Source: Gemmataceae bacterium
GTDB lineage: Bacteria; Planctomycetota; Planctomycetia; Gemmatales; Gemmataceae
Assembly: GCA_020847555.1 (NCBI GenBank)
Contig: JADLBT010000447.1
Span: 1 to 7,578, forward strand
Length of the DNA: 7,578 nt
Reading direction: 5' to 3'
In this document: positions 1-5,093 of the stretch, in pieces
Layout: every line of letters starts with the position of its first letter
Numbering within the stretch: position 1 is the stretch's first letter
Notes under the pieces: model-generated
What the model was told of the DNA's origin: nothing
What the model saw: only the letters and a program-made list of their open reading frames with translations
Database searches by the model: none
Program-made: the position numbers and the translations under genes

Positions 1-839
1 ACGTAGTCGCGCTTGCCGGTGCCGTGACTCGGATCCACCAGGATCGGCAGGTGCGACAGCTTCTTCACCGGCGGGATGACCGACAGGTCGAGGGTGTTGC
101 GGCTATGGTCGGAGAACGTCCGCACCCCGCGCTCGCACAGCACCACGTTGTAGTTGCCGCCGGCCATGACGTATTCGGCGGCCATCAGCCACTCCTCCCG
201 CGTCGCCGACATGCCGCGCTTGAGGAGCACCGGCTTGCTGGCCCGGCTGACGCGCTTGAGCAGGCTGAAGTTCTGCATGTTGCGCGTGCCGATCTGGATC
301 ACGTCGGCCGCCTGCTCGACGGCGTCGGCGTTGTCGGTGTCCATCAGCTCCGTCACGATGCCGATGCCGGTGCGCCGCCGCGCCCGGTCGAGGATCGCGA
401 GCCCCTCCAGGCCGAGCCCCTGAAAGGCGTAGGGGCTGGTGCGCGGCTTGAACGCCCCCGCCCGCAGCAGCCGCACCCCGCGCGCCATCAGCCAGTCGGC
501 GGTGCGCAGGATCAGATCTTCGTCCTCGACCGAGCACGGGCCGGCGATCAGCGTGAACGTGCCGGGGCCGATGACCGTCTGGGGCAGGCGCACGAACGTG
601 TCGTCGGCGTGCATCTCGCGGCTGGCGAGCTTGTACGGCTTGGTGACGCGGATCAGCTCCAGTACGCCGGGCAGGACTTCGAGGGTGCGCGGATCGACGG
701 CCCCGACGTTGCCGGTAATGCCGATGGCGGTGCGGGTGGCGCCGGGCATCGGGTGCGGGGTGAGGTTCATCCGGCGGACGGCTGCCACGACCTGCTCGAT
801 CTGTTCGGGCGTGGCGTGGCTGTGCATGACGACGAGCAT
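1..839 (-). CDS. aroF: 3-deoxy-7-phosphoheptulonate (DAHP) synthase, type I-beta, C-terminus cut by window edge
   Basis: This enzyme condenses phosphoenolpyruvate with erythrose 4-phosphate to DAHP, the first step of the shikimate pathway, in the cytoplasm. It was translated by hand on the minus strand: 279 codons are visible and the frame is open at base 1. Residues 1-75 look like the ferredoxin-like regulatory domain of the Thermotoga/Bacillus-type enzymes, ending in KPYKLASRE (67-75). The barrel follows with AGPCSVE (99-105), GAFKPRTSPYAFQG (128-141), GTRNMQNF (184-191), LLKRG (205-209), LCERGVRTF (234-242) and DPSHGTGKR (269-277). Cys102 and His272 are the expected metal ligands; the other two ligands (a Glu and an Asp) would lie about 25-40 residues past the edge. 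Family members are about 340 residues, so roughly 60 are missing from view. The ATG at 839-837 was chosen because the N-terminus then matches the family; the ribosome-binding site is weak. The gene diverges from the S4/MATE pair. The symbol follows common usage. Confidence 0.95.
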   Translation of the reverse strand, partial: MLVVMHSHATPEQIEQVVAAVRRMNLTPHPMPGATRTAIGITGNVGAVDPRTLEVLPGVLELIRVTKPYKLASREMHADDTFVRLPQTVIGPGTFTLIAGPCSVEDEDLILRTADWLMARGVRLLRAGAFKPRTSPYAFQGLGLEGLAILDRARRRTGIGIVTELMDTDNADAVEQAADVIQIGTRNMQNFSLLKRVSRASKPVLLKRGMSATREEWLMAAEYVMAGGNYNVVLCERGVRTFSDHSRNTLDLSVIPPVKKLSHLPILVDPSHGTGKRDY

Positions 840-895
840 GATGCGTCTCGCGAAGGACGGGCGCGGGCCGGTGGTCCCGGGTGTGCGGGGCTGTT

Positions 896-925
896 ATCAT
901 ACGCGCACGGTCCGACGGCGTACAA
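896..925 (-). promoter_or_regulatory. Candidate sigma-70 promoter for the DAHP synthase gene
   Basis: On the minus strand TATGAT (901-896) is a five-of-six match to the -10 box. It is preceded by an 18-base spacer and TTGTAC (925-920), a poor -35 box matching only its first three bases. Transcription would begin near 889, leaving a leader of about 50 bases before the ATG at 839. The inverted repeat at 926-969 abuts the -35 box. The call rests on the good -10 box and its position. Confidence 0.5.
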
Positions 926-969
926 CCCGCCCACCCGGTCGCGCCGTTGGACGGCGTCCCGTGGGCGGG
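926..969. repeat. Nested inverted repeat between divergent genes
   Basis: The outer arms CCCGCCCAC (926-934) and GTGGGCGGG (961-969) are perfectly complementary over 9 bp. Inside lies a second perfect hairpin, CGCCGT (942-947), loop TGG, ACGGCG (951-956). There is no T-run on either side, so it is not an ordinary intrinsic terminator. It sits directly upstream of the -35 box of the minus-strand promoter and upstream of the S4 gene, where an operator could act. In GC-rich DNA short GC palindromes are common, so a function is unproven. Confidence 0.4.
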
Positions 970-1025
970 AGTCTCCAGCCAATTCCCCACGGGCGGCGGC
1001 CCGAGAACTTTGAACCCGGTTGCTC

Positions 1026-1053
1026 TTGTACTTGCCCCCGGTGGGGCTACTGT
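1026..1053 (+). promoter_or_regulatory. Weak promoter candidate for the S4/MATE operon
   Basis: TTGTAC (1026-1031), a 16-base spacer and TACTGT (1048-1053) give a poor match, three of six in each box. They sit at a sensible distance from the ATG at 1081. A small hairpin GCCCC/GGGGC (1034-1047) lies in the spacer. No better promoter was seen in 840-1080 on this strand. Confidence 0.25.
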
Positions 1054-1080
1054 GGAGAAGATGAGGCGAGGAAGGATGCG

Positions 1081-1290
1081 ATGCCGACGTTACCGTTGCG
1101 CGGCGAGCACATCACGCTGGCCCAGGCGGTCAAGGCGGCGGGCCTGGCCGACACCGGCGGCCAGGCGAAGTACCTCGTGCGCAGCGGAGTCGTCGCCGTC
1201 AACGGGGCCGTCATCGCGCAGCCCGGCCGTAAGCTCCACGCCGGCGACCGCTTCCGCGTCGAGGGCGGCGAGGAGTGGCTCGTCGAGTGA
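1081..1290 (+). CDS. S4-domain RNA-binding protein (YaaA/YbcJ-like)
   Basis: This is a 69-residue protein made almost entirely of one S4 domain, a fold that binds structured RNA, usually rRNA or tRNA. The diagnostic stretch runs from GGQAKYLVRSGVVAVNG (26-42) through PGRKLHAGDRFRV (48-60). The same pattern of AK-x-L near the start, then VNG and GRKL-x-GD, is seen in the roughly 70-residue YaaA of Bacillus and YbcJ of E. coli, so the length is typical. The ATG at 1081 was chosen because AGGAAGG (1069-1075) lies 5 bases upstream and the protein then matches the family; the same frame is open far upstream, but that part overlaps the aroF gene and has no family resemblance. The MATE gene follows after 36 bases with no terminator, so the two are probably co-transcribed. 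The precise RNA target cannot be told from sequence, and the link to a transporter is unexplained. Confidence 0.85.
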   Translation: MPTLPLRGEHITLAQAVKAAGLADTGGQAKYLVRSGVVAVNGAVIAQPGRKLHAGDRFRVEGGEEWLVE

Positions 1291-1326
1291 CCTGGCCGGC
1301 CGGCGGCGACCGGGGCGGCCCCTGCG

Positions 1327-2892
1327 ATGAGTGCCACGAACATCCCGGTGTTGCGGACGCGGGAGGCTGCAACCGCGCTCCCGGTTCCCACCTGGCGCGT
1401 CGTCCTGGCGCTGGCTCTGCCGGTGCTCGCCCAGCAGTTCCTCATGCTGGCAGTCACCCTGTCCGACCGCTACCTTGCCGGCCAGTTCGTCTCGCCGGCC
1501 GACCGGGTGGAGGCGGCGGGGGACGCCTTGCTCGGGGTGGGGGTGCTCGGCGGGTTCTCCGGCGGCACGGCGGTTCCCGCCCTGGCCGCCGTCGGCCCGT
1601 GGGAGACGGCGCGGGACGTCGTGGCCCGGCAGGTGTCGTACCAGTCCGCCCAGACGACCGCGAACTACCTCGCCTGGTTCCTCACCAGCTACATTGTCCT
1701 CGTCAGCGTCGGCAGCACGGCCCTCGTCGCGCGCTTCACCGGCGCCGGCGACCGCGCGGCCGCCGTCCACGTCACCAACCAGTCGATCGTCCTCGCCGTG
1801 GTCCTCGGGCTGGGCGGGACCGCCGTGGCCCTCCCCACCCTCGAAGGGATGATCGACCTGTTACAACTGCGCGGCGACGCGGCGACGCTGGCGGTCAGCT
1901 ACCTGCGTCCGCTTCTGGTCCTGCTGGTGTTCCAGGTGATCGAGTCGGCCGGCATCGCGTGCCTGGTCGGGGCGGGCGACACGCGCACCGGGCTGTGGGT
2001 GATGACCGGAGTGGCGCTGGTGAACCTGCCGCTGGCGTGGGGCTTCTGCCTGGGACTGGGGCCGCTGCCGGCGCTGGGGTTCACCGGCATCGCGGTCGGC
2101 ACCGCGGTCAGCCACACCCTGGGGGGCCTGGCGATCCTGCTCGTGCTGGCCCGGGAGCGGTCCGGACTGGTGCTGCGGCTGCGGCTGCTGTGGCCGAACG
2201 TCGGGCTGCTGCGACGGCTGCTGCGCGTCAGCATCCCGGCCGCCATCGACAGCCTGTCGGTCGTCCTCGGCCAGTTCTGGTTCCTGAGCATCGTCAACCG
2301 CCTGGGGGACGTCGCGAGCGGGGCGCACGGGATCGCCCTGGGGTGGGAGGCGCTGGGCTACCTGTCGGGGGCGGCGTTCGGGACGGCGGCAATGACGGTC
2401 GTCGGGCAGAACCTGGGGGCCGGGCGGCCGGACCAGGCGGCCCGCGGCGGGTGGACGGCGTTCGCCCTGGGGTGCGGGGTGATGTCGTTCATGGGGCTGG
2501 TCTTCTTCGTGCTCGCCCGCCCGATGTTCGAGTTCTACTGTCCGCACCCGTGGCAGCAGCCGATCATCGAGGCCGGCGTGCCGGTGTTGCGGCTGGTGGC
2601 GTTCGCCATGCCGGCACTGGCGTCGGCGATCGTCTTCACGCAGGCGCTGCGCGGGGCCGGCGACACGCGCGTGCCGGTGGTGTTCACCTGGTTCGGCTTT
2701 CTGGTGGTGCGCATCCCGCTGGCGTACCTGCTCGCCCTGCCGAGGGTGGACCTGGGGCCGCTCGGCACCTTGCCCGGCCTGGGTCTGGGGCTGCTGGGCG
2801 CGTGGTGGGCGATGTTCGCCGACCTGCTGGTGCGCGGGCTGTTCTTCCTGTGGCGCTTCCGCAGCGGTGCCTGGCAGCGCATGCAGGTGTAG
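1327..2892 (+). CDS. MATE-family efflux transporter with extended TM1-TM2 region
   Basis: This is an inner-membrane multidrug and toxin extrusion antiporter of 521 residues, which would expel a cationic or drug-like substrate in exchange for sodium ions or protons. About twelve hydrophobic segments can be picked out, near residues 24-46, 112-130, 154-172, 191-212, 224-245, 251-275, 301-323, 335-360, 376-397, 419-443, 451-471 and 486-511. The two-fold repeat of the family is visible: LVGAGDTRTG (213-222) matches LRGAGDTRVP (441-450), and ARFTGAGDRAAA (135-146) matches GQNLGAGRPDQA (360-371), each after a membrane pair. The protein is longer than the usual 440-480 residues, and the excess lies mostly between the LSDRYLAGQF end of helix 1 (45-54) and the ALAAVG motif (85-90) and just after it. 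The ATG at 1327 gives a short basic N-terminus before helix 1; no strong ribosome-binding site precedes it, so coupling to the S4 gene is likely. Substrate unknown. Confidence 0.92.
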   Translation: MSATNIPVLRTREAATALPVPTWRVVLALALPVLAQQFLMLAVTLSDRYLAGQFVSPADRVEAAGDALLGVGVLGGFSGGTAVPALAAVGPWETARDVVARQVSYQSAQTTANYLAWFLTSYIVLVSVGSTALVARFTGAGDRAAAVHVTNQSIVLAVVLGLGGTAVALPTLEGMIDLLQLRGDAATLAVSYLRPLLVLLVFQVIESAGIACLVGAGDTRTGLWVMTGVALVNLPLAWGFCLGLGPLPALGFTGIAVGTAVSHTLGGLAILLVLARERSGLVLRLRLLWPNVGLLRRLLRVSIPAAIDSLSVVLGQFWFLSIVNRLGDVASGAHGIALGWEALGYLSGAAFGTAAMTVVGQNLGAGRPDQAARGGWTAFALGCGVMSFMGLVFFVLARPMFEFYCPHPWQQPIIEAGVPVLRLVAFAMPALASAIVFTQALRGAGDTRVPVVFTWFGFLVVRIPLAYLLALPRVDLGPLGTLPGLGLGLLGAWWAMFADLLVRGLFFLWRFRSGAWQRMQV

Positions 2893-3005
2893 TGGTCGGT
2901 TGCAGTTGACGGGCTTACCAGCCGCGAGCGCCAGCGCGCGGAACGGGGTGGGAACCTGGCCGAAGCGCCCGTGAGACGCCGCCGCCTGGTTCGGCGCAGT
3001 GCCAT
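2893..3005. other. Gap after the MATE gene; no clear terminator
   Basis: There is no credible ORF here. No hairpin followed by a T-run was found just after the MATE stop codon, so its transcript may run on to the terminator at 3206-3235. A weak GCCGAA/TTCGGC inverted repeat is present in the second half, and a GC-rich imperfect palindrome lies at 2922-2941. Confidence 0.5.
2922..2941. repeat. GC-rich imperfect palindrome, possible dispersed repeat
   Basis: CCGCGAGCGCCAGCGCGCGG has complementary 5-base ends (CCGCG/CGCGG). It resembles a short intergenic motif that I recall as common in Gemmata-type genomes; this is recollection, not a search. Only one copy is in the window. Confidence 0.3.
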
Positions 3006-3034
3006 TTGACACGCCTCCCGCGCGCCCGTAAGAT
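3006..3034 (+). promoter_or_regulatory. Near-consensus sigma-70 promoter of the cimA leader
   Basis: TTGACA (3006-3011) is a perfect -35 box. After exactly 17 bases comes TAAGAT (3029-3034), four of six matches to TATAAT including the key first two bases and the last. Transcription should begin near 3041. This is the best promoter in the window, and it lies 219 bases before the cimA start, with a small ORF and a terminator between them. Confidence 0.75.
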
Positions 3035-3069
3035 TGACCGGAACGAATCCGCATTCCTGAGTGAGTCCC

Positions 3070-3165
3070 ATGCGCTTCCCGGCACACCGCCTTTCCGCTC
3101 CGATCGCCATTGCCGCGGCGCAGGGAGTGCGCCGCGACCGGGCCATCACAACGAGGGAGAGCTAA
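3070..3165 (+). CDS. Putative 31-residue leader peptide upstream of cimA
   Basis: An ATG about 30 bases after the predicted transcription start opens a 31-codon frame ending in TAA at 3163-3165. It lies wholly between the promoter and the terminator. The middle reads SAPIAIAAAQGVRRD (residues 9-23) and the end reads RAITTRES (24-31). Ile codons are at 12, 14 and 26, Thr at 27 and 28, Val at 20, Leu at 8. CimA feeds isoleucine synthesis, so ribosome stalling at Ile codons would make sense, but three Ile in 31 is only modest enrichment. A perfect 9-bp hairpin spans codons 15-23, directly after Ile12 and Ile14. The ribosome-binding site is poor (GAGTGAG, 3059-3065), and a GTG at 3061 is an alternative start just after an in-frame stop. 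No homologue is recognised; translation is inferred from position. Confidence 0.45.
   Translation: MRFPAHRLSAPIAIAAAQGVRRDRAITTRES
3114..3136 (+). promoter_or_regulatory. Perfect 9-bp RNA hairpin inside the leader ORF
   Basis: CGCGGCGCA (3114-3122) and TGCGCCGCG (3128-3136) pair perfectly around the loop GGGAG. The stem is very stable and is not followed by T residues, so it is not a terminator. It begins three bases after the codon for Ile14 of the leader ORF, so a ribosome stalled there would cover its left arm. It could act as a pause or switch hairpin in attenuation. Confidence 0.5.
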
Positions 3166-3181
3166 CTCCGGGGCGACACGG

Positions 3182-3205
3182 CGGAACCTGTTTTGGACGG
3201 TTTCG
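3182..3205 (+). promoter_or_regulatory. Secondary hairpin abutting the terminator
   Basis: CGGAACC (3182-3188) can pair with GGTTTCG (3199-3205) over 7 bp including one G-T pair, with loop TGTTTTGGAC. It ends at the base before the terminator stem. It may be one state of a switching leader RNA; by eye it does not by itself disrupt the terminator. Confidence 0.35.
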
Positions 3206-3235
3206 GCCCTGGGGCGTGACGCTCCAGGGCTTTTT
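3206..3235 (+). terminator. Strong rho-independent terminator 17 bases before cimA
   Basis: GCCCTGGGGCG (3206-3216) pairs with CGCTCCAGGGC (3220-3230) over 11 bp with one G-T pair and loop TGA. It is followed by TTTTT (3231-3235) and then CTATTT. This is a textbook intrinsic terminator. It lies after the strong promoter at 3006-3034 and just before the cimA start, so cimA can be transcribed from that promoter only by read-through. It is either an attenuator, the end of a separate small RNA of about 190 bases, or the end of the MATE transcript. No other promoter fits in the 17 bases before cimA. Confidence 0.85.
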
Positions 3236-3242
3236 CTATTTC

Positions 3243-3247
3243 AGGGA
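3243..3247 (+). promoter_or_regulatory. Ribosome-binding site of cimA
   Basis: AGGGA lies 5 bases before the ATG at 3253 and fixes that start. It is immediately downstream of the terminator T-run, so read-through RNA would leave it outside the terminator stem. Confidence 0.65.
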
Positions 3248-3252
3248 CATCC

Positions 3253-4815
3253 ATGACGCGCATCTCCATCTACGACACTACCCTCCGCGACGGCAGCCAG
3301 GGCGAGGGCGTCAACTTCTCCCTGCAGGACAAACTGCTCATCACTCGTCGCCTCGACGAGCTGGGCGTGGACTTCATCGAGGGCGGCTATCCGCTCTCCA
3401 ACCCGAAGGACTTCGAGTATTTCCGCGCGGTCCGCAACCTCCCGCTCCGCCACGCCCGGATCGCCGCCTTCGGCATGACCCGTCGCAAGAACGCCCGCCC
3501 CGAGGACGACACCTGCTTGAAGGCGCTGCTCGACTCGCAGGCGCCGATCATCACCCTCGTCGGCAAGACGTGGGATCTGCATGTGCGCGAGATTCTCGGC
3601 ACCACCCTGGACGAGAACCTGCGCATGATCGCGGACTCGGTCGCCTTCTGCCGGGCGGCCGGGCGCGAGGTGTTCTACGACGCCGAGCACTTCTTCGACG
3701 GCTACCGGCGCAACCCGGAGTACGCCCTGCAAACACTTCGGGCCGCACAGGACGCCGGCGCCGCGGTCGTCATCCTGTGCGACACCAACGGCGGCACTCT
3801 GCCGGACCAGATCGCCGAGCGCGTCGCGGCGGTGCGGCGGGTGCTCCGGGCCGAACTGGGCATCCACTGCCACAACGAGTCGGACGTCGCGACGGCAAAC
3901 ACTCTGGCCGCGGTGGCGCACGGAGTCACGCAGGTGCAGGGGACGATCAACGGGATCGGCGAGCGCTGCGGCAACGCGGACCTCGTGAGCGCGATCGCGA
4001 ACCTCGGGCTGAAGCTCGGCCATGACGTGCTGGTGCCGGGCAGCCTGGAGCGGCTGACGGAGGTGTCGCGCTACGTCTGCGAGGTGGCGAACATGAATTT
4101 CCGCCCGGGTCAGCCGTTCGTTGGCGCCAGCGCGTTCGCCCACAAGGGAGGCATGCACACCCACGCGGTCGCGCGCAACACCGCCAGCTACGAGCACATC
4201 GACCCGGCGGCGGTCGGCAACGAGCGGCGCATCCTCGTGAGCGAGCTGTCCGGCCAGGCGACGATCCTCGCCAAGACAAGCCGCTACGCCGTCGCCGCCG
4301 ACCGGACAGCGATGGGGAAGATTCTCGGGCGGGTGCAGGATCTGGAAAACGAGGGCTACGAGTTCGAGGCGGCGGAGGCGTCGTTCGACCTGCTGGTCCG
4401 GCGCGTCCTCGGCGTGTACCGGCCGAAGTTCGAGCGGCTGGCGTACCGCGTGAACATCGAGATGGACGCGGGCGGCGCGCCGGTGACGGAGGCGACCGTC
4501 AAGGTGCGCGTCGGCGACGCGGTGCAGCACACGGTCAGCGAGGGCGACGGGCCGGTGAACGCGCTGGACGGAGCGCTGCGCAAGGCGCTGCTGGGGCACT
4601 ATCCGCGTCTGGCGGAAATGCACCTGGCGGACTACAAGGTGCGCGTCGTCAACGCCCGGGCCGAGACGGCGGCGCGGGTGCGCGTGGTGGTCGAGTGGCG
4701 CGACGGCGCTTCGCTGTGGGGGACGGTCGGCGTCAGCGAAAACATCGTCGAGGCGAGCTGGCTCGCGCTGGCCGACGCGGTCGAGTACAAGCTGTTCAAG
4801 GACGAAGAGGAGTAA
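3253..4815 (+). CDS. cimA: Citramalate synthase
   Basis: This enzyme condenses pyruvate with acetyl-CoA to (R)-citramalate, the entry to the threonine-independent route to 2-oxobutyrate and isoleucine, in the cytoplasm. The 520 residues match the long CimA type of the isopropylmalate/homocitrate synthase family. The N-terminal barrel shows IYDTTLRDGSQGEGV (6-20) with the catalytic Arg12 and metal ligand Asp13, GGYPLSNPKD (44-53), the metal-binding HCH of GIHCHNE (203-209) and NGIGERCGNADL (233-244). GQPFVGASAFAHKGGMHTHA (286-305) leads into the linker. Residues about 370-515 form the C-terminal dimer and feedback domain, usually the isoleucine-binding site. EGGYP and AHKGGMH fit CimA better than LeuA, which has a different substrate pocket; homologous chain synthases are the alternative. 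The start has AGGGA at the right distance. The gene stands alone, with an attenuator-like leader upstream and a large inverted repeat 2 bases after its stop. Confidence 0.93.
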   Translation: MTRISIYDTTLRDGSQGEGVNFSLQDKLLITRRLDELGVDFIEGGYPLSNPKDFEYFRAVRNLPLRHARIAAFGMTRRKNARPEDDTCLKALLDSQAPIITLVGKTWDLHVREILGTTLDENLRMIADSVAFCRAAGREVFYDAEHFFDGYRRNPEYALQTLRAAQDAGAAVVILCDTNGGTLPDQIAERVAAVRRVLRAELGIHCHNESDVATANTLAAVAHGVTQVQGTINGIGERCGNADLVSAIANLGLKLGHDVLVPGSLERLTEVSRYVCEVANMNFRPGQPFVGASAFAHKGGMHTHAVARNTASYEHIDPAAVGNERRILVSELSGQATILAKTSRYAVAADRTAMGKILGRVQDLENEGYEFEAAEASFDLLVRRVLGVYRPKFERLAYRVNIEMDAGGAPVTEATVKVRVGDAVQHTVSEGDGPVNALDGALRKALLGHYPRLAEMHLADYKVRVVNARAETAARVRVVVEWRDGASLWGTVGVSENIVEASWLALADAVEYKLFKDEEE

Positions 4816-4817
4816 GC

Positions 4818-4906
4818 CGGCATCGCCGCGGCGGCTCTTCGTGCCGCTGGCGGCCTGGCGCAGGGACAGGCCGCCAGCGGTACGAAGAACCGCCGCGACG
4901 ATGCCG
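4818..4906. repeat. Large inverted repeat, 40-bp arms, after cimA
   Basis: The arms 4818-4857 and 4867-4906 are reverse complements at 37 of 40 positions and enclose the loop GCGCAGGGA. The left arm begins CGGCATCG and ends CCGCTGGCGGCCTG; the right arm mirrors this. Of the three mismatches, one is a G-T pair in plus-strand RNA and the other two would be G-T pairs in minus-strand RNA. It starts 2 bases after the cimA stop codon. There is no T-run directly after it, so it is not a standard intrinsic terminator, though such a stem could halt or stabilise the 3' end of the cimA mRNA. It may be a copy of a dispersed palindromic element of REP or MITE type; no transposase is nearby. Confidence 0.85.
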
Positions 4907-4942
4907 TACCAGCTGCAAATTCCTCAAATCTTCACAATTTTC

Positions 4943-4981
4943 TTTTTTTTACTTGCACATCGTTGAGGCCGTGGTTACAAC
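4943..4981 (+). promoter_or_regulatory. AT-rich promoter-like island with T-tract
   Basis: In strongly GC-rich surroundings, about 80 bases (near 4915-4995) are AT-rich. A run of eight T (4943-4950) lies just upstream of TTGCAC (4953-4958), a 17-base spacer and TACAAC (4976-4981). Both boxes are only partial matches (three and four of six). A T-tract directly upstream of a -35 box is the usual place of an UP element. It would drive the small ORF at 5019 or a long leader to the M36 gene. The T-run is 36 bases past the inverted repeat, too far to be its terminator tail. Confidence 0.4.
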
Positions 4982-5008
4982 CTTTTTCAGCCTCTGTCAA
5001 AAACGGGG

Positions 5009-5016
5009 TAAGGAGG
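5009..5016 (+). promoter_or_regulatory. Perfect Shine-Dalgarno sequence before a tiny ORF
   Basis: TAAGGAGG is a full complement to the usual 16S rRNA tail and the strongest such site in the window. Only 2 bases separate it from the ATG at 5019, shorter than the usual 5-9. No better-spaced in-frame start was found nearby. Confidence 0.45.
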
Positions 5017-5018
5017 CC

Positions 5019-5093
5019 ATGCGTCGCGACTACCGTCGCGAACTCACTGGCCAAGTTGTCGCCCAACCCCGACGACTCCGCGACAATCCTTGA
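5019..5093 (+). CDS. Putative 24-residue small ORF
   Basis: The frame runs from the ATG 2 bases after the perfect Shine-Dalgarno sequence to TGA at 5091-5093. The peptide begins MRRDYRRELTGQVVAQ and is rich in arginine, with no membrane segment or recognised family. Its first codons contain a perfect hairpin, TCGCGAC (5024-5030), loop TACC, GTCGCGA (5035-5041), which could block the start when folded. It may be a leader peptide, the remnant of a gene, or chance. The next gene in this direction starts about 530 bases later. Confidence 0.25.
   Translation: MRRDYRRELTGQVVAQPRRLRDNP

Noticed and set aside
24..1013. Long open frames on both strands over the DAHP synthase gene (plus 24-1013, minus 103-990)
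   Set aside because: They are shadows of aroF in GC-rich DNA. The translations are Arg/Pro/His-rich and match no family, while the frame ending at base 839 shows all DAHP synthase motifs.
1861..3087. Minus-strand frame of 408 codons opposite the MATE gene
   Set aside because: It is composed largely of Gln, Arg, Pro and His without domain features, and it is antisense to a clear transporter.
3041..3205. A T-box, SAM, glycine or guanidine riboswitch in the cimA leader
   Set aside because: None of the conserved cores of these classes, such as the T-box AGGGTGG element, can be found by eye, although short pieces like ACACGG are reminiscent.
3241..4623. Minus-strand frame of 460 codons opposite cimA
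   Set aside because: It is a GC-driven shadow; the plus frame carries all catalytic motifs of citramalate synthase.
4907..4950. The eight-T run read as an intrinsic terminator of cimA
   Set aside because: The nearest strong hairpin ends 36 bases earlier, too far for a terminator T-tail. An UP-element role fits better.
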